Source: Acidobacteriota bacterium
GTDB lineage: Bacteria; Acidobacteriota; Terriglobia; Bryobacterales; Bryobacteraceae
Length of the DNA: 64,000 nucleotides
Assembly: GCA_025352795.1 (NCBI GenBank)
Contig: JANXSF010000137.1
Span: 1-64,000, forward strand
Direction of reading: 5' to 3'
Shown here piece by piece: positions 9,367 to 18,678 of the stretch (the stretch's first letter is position 1; every line of letters begins with the position of its first letter). The position numbers and the translations under genes were made by a program. The notes below the pieces were generated by a model that searched no databases, had not been told where the DNA came from, and saw nothing but the letters and a program-made list of their open reading frames with translations.

Positions 9367-11613
9367 ATGTTCGAATTTTTGTTCAAATATCCGTCCAGTG
9401 TTTTCGCCAAAGGCAAGTTGGTTCTGCTTGCCGGTTGGCCGTCGTGGTTACTGCTTTTATTGGCGTTGCTGGTTGCCGTTGGTTTGGCATGGCTGATGTG
9501 GAAGAACCAGCCCGGTTGGAGCAAATTACGTTCTGGCTTGCTGTGGGCTTTGCAAGCGGCAGTGGTTTGTACCCTGTTGCTGATGCTTTGGCAACCAGCG
9601 CTCAGCGTTTCTGCATTGAAACCACAACAAAATATTGTGGCAATTGTGGTGGACAATTCCAGCAGCATGAAACGTACCGATGCCGATGGCACACGTCTTG
9701 ACGCCGCCAAAAAGATTCTAGATTCGGGGCTGTTAAAAGATCTTGAAAAACGCTTCCAGGTGCGGCTTTATAGCATTGACCAGGGACTGCATCGGATTGC
9801 TAAAACCGATGCCCTCACTGGGGATTCGACGGTCAGCAAAATCGGCGAAGGGCTAAAGCAGTTGACGGCGGAATCCTCTGGATTGCCCGTAGGTGCCGTG
9901 CTTTTACTCAGCGATGGGGCCGATAGCGCCGGGGGCATTGATCGCCAGACCATCGTCGATATTCGCAGCCAGCGGATTCCCGTGCACACCATTGGTTTCG
10001 GCAAAGAGCAATTAACCAAAGATCTGGAAATTCGTAACGTGGACGTGCCGTTGCGTGCACTGGCCGATGCCCGTTTGAGCGCTGTGGTGCGCTTGCGGAA
10101 TCGTGGTTACGGTGGGCAGAGGACTCGTTTAGAGATTCGCGATGGGGTGAAAATCCTGGCGGCGAAAGATGTAACTTTGGCGAAAGATGGGAAGGAGCAA
10201 ACGGAATCGCTGCTTTTTAATGCAGGAATCGCTGGGGCCAGGCATCTCAATGTGGGCTTGAAATTAATGGACGGGGAAGAAAATCAGGCTAACAATTCCA
10301 TGAGCCGATTCGTCGTAGTAGAAAGTCGCAAGCCCCGTGTGCTTTACATTGAAGGCGAACCACGCTGGGAATTCAAGTTCATTCGCCGTGCAGTTGAGGA
10401 AGATCGTAGCCTGCAATTGATCACCATGCTGCGCGTGACCCAAAATAAAATTCTGCGTCAGGGTGGGGCTAATGCCAAGGAGTTGGAAGCTGGCTTTCCC
10501 ACAACCGCAGAAGAATTGTTTCAATATGACGGGCTGATCATCGGCAGCGTGGACGCCGGTTATTTCTCTTTGACGCAGCAGGAACTGATCCGTCAATTTG
10601 CGGATCGACGCGGCGGCGGAGTGCTGTTCCTGGGTGGTCGCAGTTCGCTGGGTGATGGCGGTTACGATAAGACGGGCATGGCCGAAATGCTGCCTGTTAC
10701 CCTGACCGGAAACAAGGGAACGTTTGAGCGTGACCTGGCCATTCCCAGCGTCACTCCAGCCGGCAAGGACAGTCTGATTTTAAGGCTGCTGGAAGATCCT
10801 GACAAGAACGTTGAACGTTGGAAGACCATGCCCAAGCTGGCTGATTTTCAAGCCACCGGTAAGGCCAAACCTGGTGCCGTTGTGCTGGCAGAAATGTCCA
10901 CACCAAAGGGTGTGTTTCCATTGTTGACCGTTCAAAATTACGGACGCGGACGCGTTGCCGTCTTCGCTACCTCCGGCAGTTGGCGCTGGCAGATGACGCA
11001 GCCCAAAGAAGACACCACGCACGAAATGTTCTGGCAGCAGTTGCTGCGCTGGATCAGTTCGGCGACCCAAGGTCAGGTGGTTTCCTCGACTCCGAATCCG
11101 CTTTTAGCTGATGATGGCAAGCTGCCCATTCGTGTTGACGTTCGGGAAAAGAATTATCTTCCAGTGGCCGATGCCGATGTTACGGCGCGCATTCTAGGCC
11201 CCGCCGGTGTGGCTGCGCAAGTCAAGTTGACGCCAGACCCAGTGACTCCCGGAGTTTATGTGGGCTTGTGGAATGCCCCTGCTGTTGGCGATTATGTGGC
11301 CGAAGTAGAAGCGCTTCGCAATGGGCAAAAAGTAGGATCGGACGCACTGCTATTCCGCCGTGAAGACGGTGTCACAGAGAATTTCTACTCCGAACAGAAT
11401 AAAGAATTACTGGAAAAGCTGGCCGAAGAAACAGGTGGAAAATACTGGAAGCCGGAAGATGCGAAAAAGCTACCCACAGAGATTTCTTTTTCTGAAGCCG
11501 GTATCACCACCCGCGAGACTTACGATTTATGGAACATGCCGTTCTTCTTCCTTTTATTACTGGCAATGCGCGCGGGCGAATGGTTGCTGCGTCGCAAGTG
11601 GGGTGCTGTATGA
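9367..11613 (+). CDS. VWA-domain membrane protein with amidotransferase-like domain
   Basis: A 748-residue inner-membrane protein. Two N-terminal hydrophobic helices (about 20-80) precede a von Willebrand factor A domain starting near residue 90, whose MIDAS is DNSSS (D96, S98, S100). A central region (PRVLYIEGEPRWEF onward) resembles the class I glutamine-amidotransferase-like domain found in large BatA-type proteins, but no catalytic Cys triad is evident. The C-terminus has a membrane helix (FFFLLLLAM) and a basic tail. Its stop overlaps the next start (ATGA). In this operon it probably recognises partners for the MoxR ATPase in a Mg-dependent manner; that role is inferred from MoxR-VWA systems. 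Confidence 0.85.
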   Translation: MFEFLFKYPSSVFAKGKLVLLAGWPSWLLLLLALLVAVGLAWLMWKNQPGWSKLRSGLLWALQAAVVCTLLLMLWQPALSVSALKPQQNIVAIVVDNSSSMKRTDADGTRLDAAKKILDSGLLKDLEKRFQVRLYSIDQGLHRIAKTDALTGDSTVSKIGEGLKQLTAESSGLPVGAVLLLSDGADSAGGIDRQTIVDIRSQRIPVHTIGFGKEQLTKDLEIRNVDVPLRALADARLSAVVRLRNRGYGGQRTRLEIRDGVKILAAKDVTLAKDGKEQTESLLFNAGIAGARHLNVGLKLMDGEENQANNSMSRFVVVESRKPRVLYIEGEPRWEFKFIRRAVEEDRSLQLITMLRVTQNKILRQGGANAKELEAGFPTTAEELFQYDGLIIGSVDAGYFSLTQQELIRQFADRRGGGVLFLGGRSSLGDGGYDKTGMAEMLPVTLTGNKGTFERDLAIPSVTPAGKDSLILRLLEDPDKNVERWKTMPKLADFQATGKAKPGAVVLAEMSTPKGVFPLLTVQNYGRGRVAVFATSGSWRWQMTQPKEDTTHEMFWQQLLRWISSATQGQVVSSTPNPLLADDGKLPIRVDVREKNYLPVADADVTARILGPAGVAAQVKLTPDPVTPGVYVGLWNAPAVGDYVAEVEALRNGQKVGSDALLFRREDGVTENFYSEQNKELLEKLAEETGGKYWKPEDAKKLPTEISFSEAGITTRETYDLWNMPFFFLLLLAMRAGEWLLRRKWGAV

Positions 11614-12524
11614 AATGGATTTCCATGCTGTTGCTGATGGCAAACGCCAGCTTTGGCGCCTCCTGGTATGTGACCATCTCCGGCTTGGGTGGCGATCTTG
11701 AATACGAAGTTCGCTTCGCAGGCTGGGCTACCGATTTGGATAAGTCGCTACGAAACATTCCCGATGCCCAAGTAAACACTTACATCGGCAAGACTGCTAC
11801 CAAAGAGACTTTACGCAAGGCGTTTGCTGAATTTGCAGGAAAGGTAAAACCGGATGACAGTTTTGCAGTGTTCCTCATCGGCCATGGCACTTTTGATGGC
11901 ACCGATTATAAATTCAACATCCCCGGGCCAGATCTTTCTGCTGCCGAACTTGCCGGATGGATGGATAAGCTTCCCGCAACTCGTCAATTAGTGGTCAACA
12001 CTACATCTGCTGGCGGGGCATCCATAGCAGCCTTGCAGCGCGTCAATCGCACGGTGATTTCGGCAACGCGGAGCGGCACAGAAAAGAACGCTACATTGTT
12101 CGCCCGCTATTTTGTGGAAGCCTTGCGCGACCCCAGTGCCGATACCGATAAAAATGAAACGTTGAGTGCGCTGGAAGCCTTCCACTACGCCGATCAGAAA
12201 ACCGTGAAGTTCTACGAGACTCAGAAACGCCTTGCCACTGAACATGCCGTTCTGGAAGACACGGGCAAGGGTGAGGCGGTTCGAGCTCCGTCTGCCGAAA
12301 ATGGTAAGGGTCTGACAGCGGGCCGATTCCCGCTGATGGCTCTTGGAAACGCCCGCAAATTCTCCCCTGAAAAAACGAAGTTGGTGGAGAAGAAACAGGA
12401 TATTGAAGGGCAGATCGACAAGTTGAAATATGAGAAGGCGGCCATGCCGTCCGATGAATATCGCAAGAAGCTTGCCGGACTCTTAGTGGAACTGGCCCGC
12501 ACGCAGGAGGAATTAGACAAATGA
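11610..12524 (+). CDS. caspase-like (clan CD) exported protein lacking the catalytic Cys
   Basis: A 304-residue protein with a signal peptide (MKWISMLLLMANASFGAS). The fold pattern resembles C13/C14 caspase-like peptidases: a hydrophobic strand ends in the His motif FLIGHGTFDG (His near 92), and a second strand ends in VVNTTSAGG where active enzymes carry a Cys (typically CxSG). A segment DTDKNETLSALEAFHYA matches the acidic, EF-hand-like stretch seen late in this fold. The C-terminal 70 residues are charged and probably coiled coil. I chose ATG 11610 because it overlaps the previous stop and opens the signal peptide; the frame is open back to 11529. With Thr/Ser in place of Cys it is probably a pseudo-enzyme or adaptor. 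Confidence 0.7.
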   Translation: MKWISMLLLMANASFGASWYVTISGLGGDLEYEVRFAGWATDLDKSLRNIPDAQVNTYIGKTATKETLRKAFAEFAGKVKPDDSFAVFLIGHGTFDGTDYKFNIPGPDLSAAELAGWMDKLPATRQLVVNTTSAGGASIAALQRVNRTVISATRSGTEKNATLFARYFVEALRDPSADTDKNETLSALEAFHYADQKTVKFYETQKRLATEHAVLEDTGKGEAVRAPSAENGKGLTAGRFPLMALGNARKFSPEKTKLVEKKQDIEGQIDKLKYEKAAMPSDEYRKKLAGLLVELARTQEELDK

Positions 12525-14713
12525 AATTCTTGCTGCTTTCACTGTTCTGTGTGACCTCCTGCAACTGGGCCGCCGCGCCAGCACCGCCATCCCCTTGTGA
12601 AGATCATCGCAAGCATGGAAGACGCGAAGCGGCCACCGCCTGCTTCAATAACTTGGTGAATACATCGAAAAATCCTGCCTTGATTGCCGAAGGATTCTGG
12701 GGCTTGAAAAACTACAAAGCGGCCAATGAACTGTTCCGCAAAGCTGTGGCGGCCAACCCGAAAGATCCGCATGTGCGGGTCCGTTGGGGCCGCATGTACC
12801 TGGATCATTTCCAAAAAGTGGATGCAGCAGGCTTATTCGAAGAAGCTCTGGAGTTGAAAGAAAATTACGCTCCGGCACAGTTGGGCTTGGCCCTGGTGGC
12901 ATCGGAGTCCTTTGAGGAAAAGGCAGTTGAAATGGCCAAGGAAGGGCTGAAGAACGACCCGACTTTGGTAGAAGCCCAGGAACTGTTAGCCCGCCTTGCC
13001 CTGGAAGAAGGCAATGAATTGAAGGCTGGTGAAGAGGCGGAAAAAGCGCTGAAGATGTCGCCTGAAGCTCTGGATGCAATGGCCGTGATGGCTACCATTC
13101 ACATGCTCAATGATCGGGATGCTTCGGAGTGGACCAACCGGATTTTGAAAATCAATCCCAGCTATGGTCAGGCCTGGTCCATAGCCGCCCACTTTTTCGT
13201 CATCAATCGGCGTTACGAAGAAGGCATCCAGATGTACTACAAAGCTCTTGAACTGGACTCAGGCCTGCTTGAAACCAAATCCGACCTTGGTGTGAATCTA
13301 ATGCGTCTGGGTCGTGACGTGGAAGCTCGCAAGTTATTGGAAGAAGCCTTTGCTGGAGGGTACACCAGCGCTGCCACGGTGAATACTTTGAAGCTGATGG
13401 ACAGCTATAAAAACTTTGACACTCTGCTAACTCCCAAAACTGACATCCGTCTGCACAAGAAAGAAACTGCTTTACTCAAGCTATATTTCCAGCCAGAACT
13501 GGAACGCGCCATTGCCACTTACGAGGCTAAATATAAATTCAAATTGAAAGAACCGGTGCGGCTGGAAGTATATCCAGACCATGAGGATTTCGCAGTTCGA
13601 ACCATGGGTCTGCCAGGGCTGGGTGCTTTAGGCGTAACTTTCGGAACCGTAGTTGCTATGGATTCCCCTTCAGGTCGCAAACCCGGTGCGTTTCATTGGG
13701 CCAGCACTTTGTGGCACGAACTGGATCACGTGTATGTACTGACAGCCACCCAACATCGCGTCCCGCGCTGGTTCGCCGAAGGCATGGCGATGCATGAAGA
13801 AACCGCCAACAACCCTGAATGGGGTGACCGTTTTTCTGTGGAAGGAATCACCGCCATTCGTGACAAAAAGCTGCTGCCCATTGCCACTCTCGATGCTGGT
13901 TTTGTCCGTCCCAAATATCCGGCACAAGTAACTGTAAGTTATTTTCAAGCAGGTAAAATTTGCGATTACATCAAAGAACGTTGGGGTTTTGACAAGCTTC
14001 TGGAAATGATGAACGCCTTTGGTGCCAAGCAAACCACCGAACAAATTGTCGAACAAAAACTGGGAATGAAACCAGAACAGTTCGACATTGAGTTTCTGGC
14101 TTGGCTTAACAAACAGGTTGGAAATACGGTGGCTCACTTCGAGGAATGGCGCAAGCGGCTAAAGCAGAGCGTCGCCCTGATGAAAGAAAAGAAGTATGAC
14201 GAAATATTGAAAGATGGTCATGAGATTCGTGACCTCTATCCAGATTATGTTGAGGCCGGGAACATTTATGAGATGATGGCCACCAGCTTTCTGGAAAAGA
14301 AAGATACCGAATCGGCGATCCAGGAATTGACGGCTTACGCCAAAATCGGTGGGCGGGATCGGGATGTGCTGAAGAAGCTCGGAAAACTGCTGGAAGACAA
14401 GGGTAACAAGCAGGAAGCTGCCGCCGTCTACGACCGTATCAACTATTTTTATCCTATGCAGGATGAAGAATTGCACCGAAAATTGGGCGATCTTTGGATG
14501 GATTTAAAGAACGCCAAAGGGGCTGTTCGGGAATTTAGCGCCGCCCTTGGTTCCAAACCCGTAGATCCGGCTCTGGCCTATTACAATCTGGCTCGGGCGC
14601 AAAAAGCATCGGGAAACAAGGACGATGCTCGCGAAAGTTTAGTGAGTGCACTGGAAAATGCGCCTGGCTTTAAACCGGCGCAGAAAATGTTATTGGAGCT
14701 TACAGACAAATAA
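12521..14713 (+). CDS. TPR protein with embedded HExxH metallopeptidase domain
   Basis: A 730-residue exported protein; a short hydrophobic N-terminus with CNWAAAP may be a signal peptide. TPRs occupy about residues 35-290. A gluzincin-type peptidase domain (about 310-540) contains the zinc motif H399-E-L-D-H403 and, 22 residues on, FAEGMAMHEE, whose Glu is the likely third ligand. More TPRs follow from 545 to the end. The start overlaps the preceding stop as ATGA. Within the MoxR/VWA operon it is the only member with an intact-looking protease active site, so it may be the effector that the ATPase and VWA proteins control. The substrate is unknown. Confidence 0.82.
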   Translation: MKFLLLSLFCVTSCNWAAAPAPPSPCEDHRKHGRREAATACFNNLVNTSKNPALIAEGFWGLKNYKAANELFRKAVAANPKDPHVRVRWGRMYLDHFQKVDAAGLFEEALELKENYAPAQLGLALVASESFEEKAVEMAKEGLKNDPTLVEAQELLARLALEEGNELKAGEEAEKALKMSPEALDAMAVMATIHMLNDRDASEWTNRILKINPSYGQAWSIAAHFFVINRRYEEGIQMYYKALELDSGLLETKSDLGVNLMRLGRDVEARKLLEEAFAGGYTSAATVNTLKLMDSYKNFDTLLTPKTDIRLHKKETALLKLYFQPELERAIATYEAKYKFKLKEPVRLEVYPDHEDFAVRTMGLPGLGALGVTFGTVVAMDSPSGRKPGAFHWASTLWHELDHVYVLTATQHRVPRWFAEGMAMHEETANNPEWGDRFSVEGITAIRDKKLLPIATLDAGFVRPKYPAQVTVSYFQAGKICDYIKERWGFDKLLEMMNAFGAKQTTEQIVEQKLGMKPEQFDIEFLAWLNKQVGNTVAHFEEWRKRLKQSVALMKEKKYDEILKDGHEIRDLYPDYVEAGNIYEMMATSFLEKKDTESAIQELTAYAKIGGRDRDVLKKLGKLLEDKGNKQEAAAVYDRINYFYPMQDEELHRKLGDLWMDLKNAKGAVREFSAALGSKPVDPALAYYNLARAQKASGNKDDARESLVSALENAPGFKPAQKMLLELTDK

Positions 14714-14714
14714 T

Positions 14715-15737
14715 ATGTCATCAACGTTAGGCAGTATTGAAACCGCCGATCTTCAGGCACGAGTCTCGCGCTTCCAGGAGATTGAACAGAAGATTCTTAC
14801 CCAGGTGCGCAGTGTGATTGTGGGGCAGGAAGAAGTGGTGGAACAGGTTCTAATCAGCTTGTTTGTAGGCGGCCATTGCCTGATCACAGGTATGCCCGGA
14901 ACCGCCAAAACACTGCTTGTGCGAACCATCTCCGATGCCTTGGGGCTGGTGTTCAAGCGCATTCAATTCACTCCTGACTTGATGCCGACAGACATCACAG
15001 GTACCGACATCATTGAAGAGGACGAAACCACCGGACGTCGCAAATGGACCTTTGTTCCCGGCCCAATTTTCACCAACGTTCTGCTAGCCGATGAAGTGAA
15101 TCGTACGCCTCCTAAGACGCAATCGGCCCTGCTTGAAGCCATGCAGGAAAAGTGTTGCACCGTACGTGGCAACAACTACGTGCTTCCCAAACCATTTTTC
15201 GTATTGGCCACACAGAATCCCATTGAACTGGAAGGCACCTATCCATTGCCTGAAGCGCAATTGGATCGCTTTCTGTTCAACACCATCATGGGTTACCTTA
15301 CCGCCAAAGAAGAGCTTGAGGTGCTGTCACGAACCACTACCACTGCGGCGCATTTTGCTGAACCTGTGACCAACGCTGAAGAGATTTTAGGGATGCAGCA
15401 ACTGGTTCGCATGGTGCCAATTGCTGACGCCGTGGCCAACTACGCCATCGCTATTGTGCGTGCCACGCGACCTACCGATCCCAGCGCTCCAGATTTTGTG
15501 AAGAAGTACGTGAACTTTGGCGCATCCGTCCGTGGTGCGCAGTTCCTGGTGCTGGCGGCCAAGGCTCGGACGTTGGTCAAACGACGCTATAACGTGTCCT
15601 ACGAAGATATTGCCGCACTTGCCGCCCCCATTTTACGCCATCGTATTTTGCTGAACTTTCATGCAGAATCAGACAAGCAAGACACCGATGCCGTGGTCAA
15701 GAAAATCATTGAGGCGGTACCTGTTCCCCGAGCCTAA
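14715..15737 (+). CDS. MoxR family AAA+ ATPase
   Basis: A 340-residue cytoplasmic ATPase. The Walker A is GMPGTAKT, Walker B LLADEVNR, and sensor-like ATQNP motif and the C-terminal AAA lid follow, all typical of MoxR. MoxR proteins act as chaperone-like remodelers together with VWA-domain partners. I chose ATG 14715, one base after the previous stop, because the first residues (MSSTLGSIETADL) lead straight into the conserved helix; the frame is open upstream to 14646 inside the preceding gene. DUF58 follows three bases after the stop, the usual MoxR-DUF58 order. Confidence 0.95.
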   Translation: MSSTLGSIETADLQARVSRFQEIEQKILTQVRSVIVGQEEVVEQVLISLFVGGHCLITGMPGTAKTLLVRTISDALGLVFKRIQFTPDLMPTDITGTDIIEEDETTGRRKWTFVPGPIFTNVLLADEVNRTPPKTQSALLEAMQEKCCTVRGNNYVLPKPFFVLATQNPIELEGTYPLPEAQLDRFLFNTIMGYLTAKEELEVLSRTTTTAAHFAEPVTNAEEILGMQQLVRMVPIADAVANYAIAIVRATRPTDPSAPDFVKKYVNFGASVRGAQFLVLAAKARTLVKRRYNVSYEDIAALAAPILRHRILLNFHAESDKQDTDAVVKKIIEAVPVPRA

Positions 15738-15740
15738 ACT

Positions 15741-16628
15741 ATGCTGGAGCGATTTCTAATTCCGTCGGTCCTTTCTGGTCTTTCCAGTCTGGAACTTGTG
15801 GCTCGAACCGTGGTGGATGGCTTTGTCTCAGGCCTCCATCGGTCCCCCGACTTCGGTTTCAGCCAGGAGTTTGCCGAGTACCGTGCCTATACCGAAGGTG
15901 ACGATTTGCGTCACGTCGATTGGAACGTTTACGCTCGTACTGAAAAAATTGTTCTGAAGCGTTTTCGCGGCGAAACCAATTCGCAAGTCACCGTGATTTT
16001 AGATGCCAGCGCTTCCATGGGCTTTGGACCCAGCGGCGTTACCAAAATGGATTACGCCCGCTATTTAACGGCCAGTATTGTCTACATGGCCAATCTGCAA
16101 CGCGATGCTTATGGCGTGATTGTATTCGATGACGATATACGAACCTACGTCCAGCCTTCCTCCCGTCAAGGGCAGCTATATCGTGTACTTCATGCGTTGG
16201 ATCAAGCCGAACCAAAGGCCCGGACTGACTACGCCAAACCGTTTTTCCATTACCAGCAGTTTCATCGCAAGCGCGGAATCACAGCGGTGATCTCAGATTT
16301 TTGGGAATCTCCAAAGACCATTGTGGATACCATTGCACCGCTCCGCTTCCGTGGAAACGACGTAGTGATGTTTCACCTATTAGACCCTCAGGAATACCGT
16401 CCAGATTTTCGCGATTCTGTTCTGCTTGTCGATTCAGAAACCAATCGCACAGTTGAAGTGACGCCCGATTACGCAAAGCACGAGTATGGTCCAAAGATCG
16501 ATGCGCACATTGCTGCCTTGCGATCTGCAGCTCAGGCCAATGGATTGGACTACTGCCAAATCATGACCGACAAGCCGCTGGATGCAGCTCTCCGCGAATA
16601 TCTGACAGTGCGCAAGGGGAGGAACTAA
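15741..16628 (+). CDS. DUF58 domain-containing protein
   Basis: A 295-residue protein. The DUF58 hallmark EYRAYTEGDDLRHVDWNVYAR is clear near residue 50, followed by a VWA-like fold with a MIDAS-type loop DASASM. No membrane segment is present, unlike some DUF58 proteins. It follows moxR by three bases and is followed by the BatA-like gene two bases later, the standard MoxR-DUF58-BatA arrangement. It is thought to be the MoxR-associated VWA partner; a specific function for this copy is not known. Confidence 0.93.
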   Translation: MLERFLIPSVLSGLSSLELVARTVVDGFVSGLHRSPDFGFSQEFAEYRAYTEGDDLRHVDWNVYARTEKIVLKRFRGETNSQVTVILDASASMGFGPSGVTKMDYARYLTASIVYMANLQRDAYGVIVFDDDIRTYVQPSSRQGQLYRVLHALDQAEPKARTDYAKPFFHYQQFHRKRGITAVISDFWESPKTIVDTIAPLRFRGNDVVMFHLLDPQEYRPDFRDSVLLVDSETNRTVEVTPDYAKHEYGPKIDAHIAALRSAAQANGLDYCQIMTDKPLDAALREYLTVRKGRN

Positions 16629-16629
16629 A

Positions 16630-18678
16630 ATGGGATTCCTTTCTCCCTGGTTCCTGCTTGGATTGCTTGGCGTGGGGCTCCCCGTCTGGCTACATTTACT
16701 GAAGCAGCATAAGACCGTGCCGCAGGCGTTTAGTTCGCTGATGTTCTTTGAAAAGCGGACCCAAAGTTCCGTAAAGCATCGCCGGTTGAAGCACCTGTTA
16801 TTGCTGGCTCTGCGACTCTTATTATTGGTTTTGCTCGCCCTGTTGTTCGCTGGTCCTTACATTCTTCAAAAGCCTTCCTCCGCCAACAGCGGTAGGCGCA
16901 ACGTAGTTATCGCGGTAGATCATTCGTTCAGCATGCGCCAAGGTGGTCAGTTGCAACGGGCGAAGAAAGAAGCTGCAAGCCTGGCTTCAGGGTTGGGTTC
17001 TGGCGCTCGTGCTGAAGTGCTGGCCGTGGGCATGCATTCCCGAGCCATGTCGCAAATGATTGCCGACCCTGGTCAGATTCGTGCCGCAATTGAGGCCATT
17101 GCTGCCTCCGACGAACGTAGCGATTATTCGGAATTGGGCCGTGCCGTGCGGGCAATTTCAGAAACGGAACGAGTGCCTGTGGAAGTTCACTTTTTCACCG
17201 ATGCACAGCAGACTTCCATGCCCGCCAATTTTAGCGATCTGGCCATGCCCGCCGACGCAAAGTTAACCGTGCACCGCACTCGCGAATCCGCCAAACCAAA
17301 TTGGACCATAGAGACTGTATCCGCCCCTGGCCGTATTTTTGACACCAAAAAAGTTCGTGTGCAAGCAACCATTGCGGGCTTTGGAACTCCCGTCACGAAG
17401 AAACAAATAAAACTGATTGCTGGTGGCAAAACTTTGGATTCAAAGACTGTGGACATTGCCGCTGATGGGCGCGCCTCAGTTGAGTTTGTATCTTTAGATA
17501 GCAGCTACGGTTTCAACAAATGCGAAATTCGGATTGAACCTGCCGATGAGTTTCCCGCCGATGATGTCTTTCGTTTCGCTGTAGAACGGGCCGATCCGCG
17601 CCGCGTACTTTTCGTTCATTCCGATTTAGATTCTCGTTCGGCGTTGTACTACCGCACTGCTCTGGAATCCGCTGGGAGTGGCAACTTTGTGATGGACGTG
17701 GTCAGTACGGGGCAAGCAGGGAATCAGTCTCCAGAGAAATTTGCATTCATCGTATTGTCCGATCCTGGCCCCTTGTCGCAAGGATTTGAAGAATCGTTGA
17801 AACGGTATGTCTCCGGCGGTGGTGCCGTTTTCATTACCCTTGGACGCGCAACAGTTGCCGCTGGAAAGCTGCCCCTAACCGGCGATGTACTCGATGGCAC
17901 TCGTACCGCACAACGATCCGGTGACCGTTTTTTCAACATCACCTGGACGGACACAACCAATCCCGTGATCGCCAAATCCGCTGGTCTGGACCGTGTAAAA
18001 TTCTTTCAATTGGTCAATGTGCAAGGGCAAGGCTGGCGGCACATGGCTCGCGTTTCCGATGGCGGCTGGGTTCTGGCAGAGAAGCAATTGGGTGAAGGTC
18101 GGGTCATGGTGTTGGCATCGGCATTAGATAATGTGGCGAACGATTTGCCCTTGCATCCAACGTTTCTACCGCTGGTTGAACAATCGGGCCGGTTGCTGGC
18201 TAGGGAGACGGAATCGACCACGAGTATGCCCGTTGGGGCACCGCTGGAATTGCGCACGGCTCGCGAAAGGGCAACTAGCGTAGAAGTTTTGGACCCCGAT
18301 GGCAAACGACTTTTAAGTTTGGAAGAGTCGGTAAGAGCACTAACGGTGAACCTGGATCGCGAAGGGTTTTATGAAATTCGCCGCGCGCAAGGCAGACAAT
18401 CGATGGTGGCTGTAAACGCCCCGCGCAGTGAATCGAACCTGGCCCTAGTACCTCAGGAGACCCTTGCGCTGTGGGAAAATAAAGGCCAAACGGGGGCTTC
18501 GGCCTCTGCCCAATCCACCACGCCAGATTTCGAAAAACCGCAGCCAGTAAGCTATTGGCGTCCTTTGCTGGTGTTGCTGTTGTTGGCTGTGTTGGCAGAA
18601 AGTTTTGTAGCAGGGCGGCATCGGGATAGAGGTGAAGCCCAGGATGACGAAGTAGAGAATTTGCAGGAGGCCGCATGA
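16630..18678 (+). CDS. BatA-type VWA membrane protein
   Basis: A 682-residue protein. The first 80 residues match the BatA N-terminal domain (FLSPWFLLGLLG, VWLHLLK, then SSLMFFEKR), with two membrane helices. A VWA domain follows at about 95-230 with a MIDAS variant DHSFSM. A second Rossmann-like, amidotransferase-like region spans about 310-480, and a C-terminal membrane helix (WRPLLVLLLLAVLAESF) precedes an acidic tail. It resembles a paralogue of the 9367 VWA protein. The stop overlaps the next start (ATGA, 18675-18678), implying coupling to the DUF4175-like gene. Confidence 0.88.
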   Translation: MGFLSPWFLLGLLGVGLPVWLHLLKQHKTVPQAFSSLMFFEKRTQSSVKHRRLKHLLLLALRLLLLVLLALLFAGPYILQKPSSANSGRRNVVIAVDHSFSMRQGGQLQRAKKEAASLASGLGSGARAEVLAVGMHSRAMSQMIADPGQIRAAIEAIAASDERSDYSELGRAVRAISETERVPVEVHFFTDAQQTSMPANFSDLAMPADAKLTVHRTRESAKPNWTIETVSAPGRIFDTKKVRVQATIAGFGTPVTKKQIKLIAGGKTLDSKTVDIAADGRASVEFVSLDSSYGFNKCEIRIEPADEFPADDVFRFAVERADPRRVLFVHSDLDSRSALYYRTALESAGSGNFVMDVVSTGQAGNQSPEKFAFIVLSDPGPLSQGFEESLKRYVSGGGAVFITLGRATVAAGKLPLTGDVLDGTRTAQRSGDRFFNITWTDTTNPVIAKSAGLDRVKFFQLVNVQGQGWRHMARVSDGGWVLAEKQLGEGRVMVLASALDNVANDLPLHPTFLPLVEQSGRLLARETESTTSMPVGAPLELRTARERATSVEVLDPDGKRLLSLEESVRALTVNLDREGFYEIRRAQGRQSMVAVNAPRSESNLALVPQETLALWENKGQTGASASAQSTTPDFEKPQPVSYWRPLLVLLLLAVLAESFVAGRHRDRGEAQDDEVENLQEAA

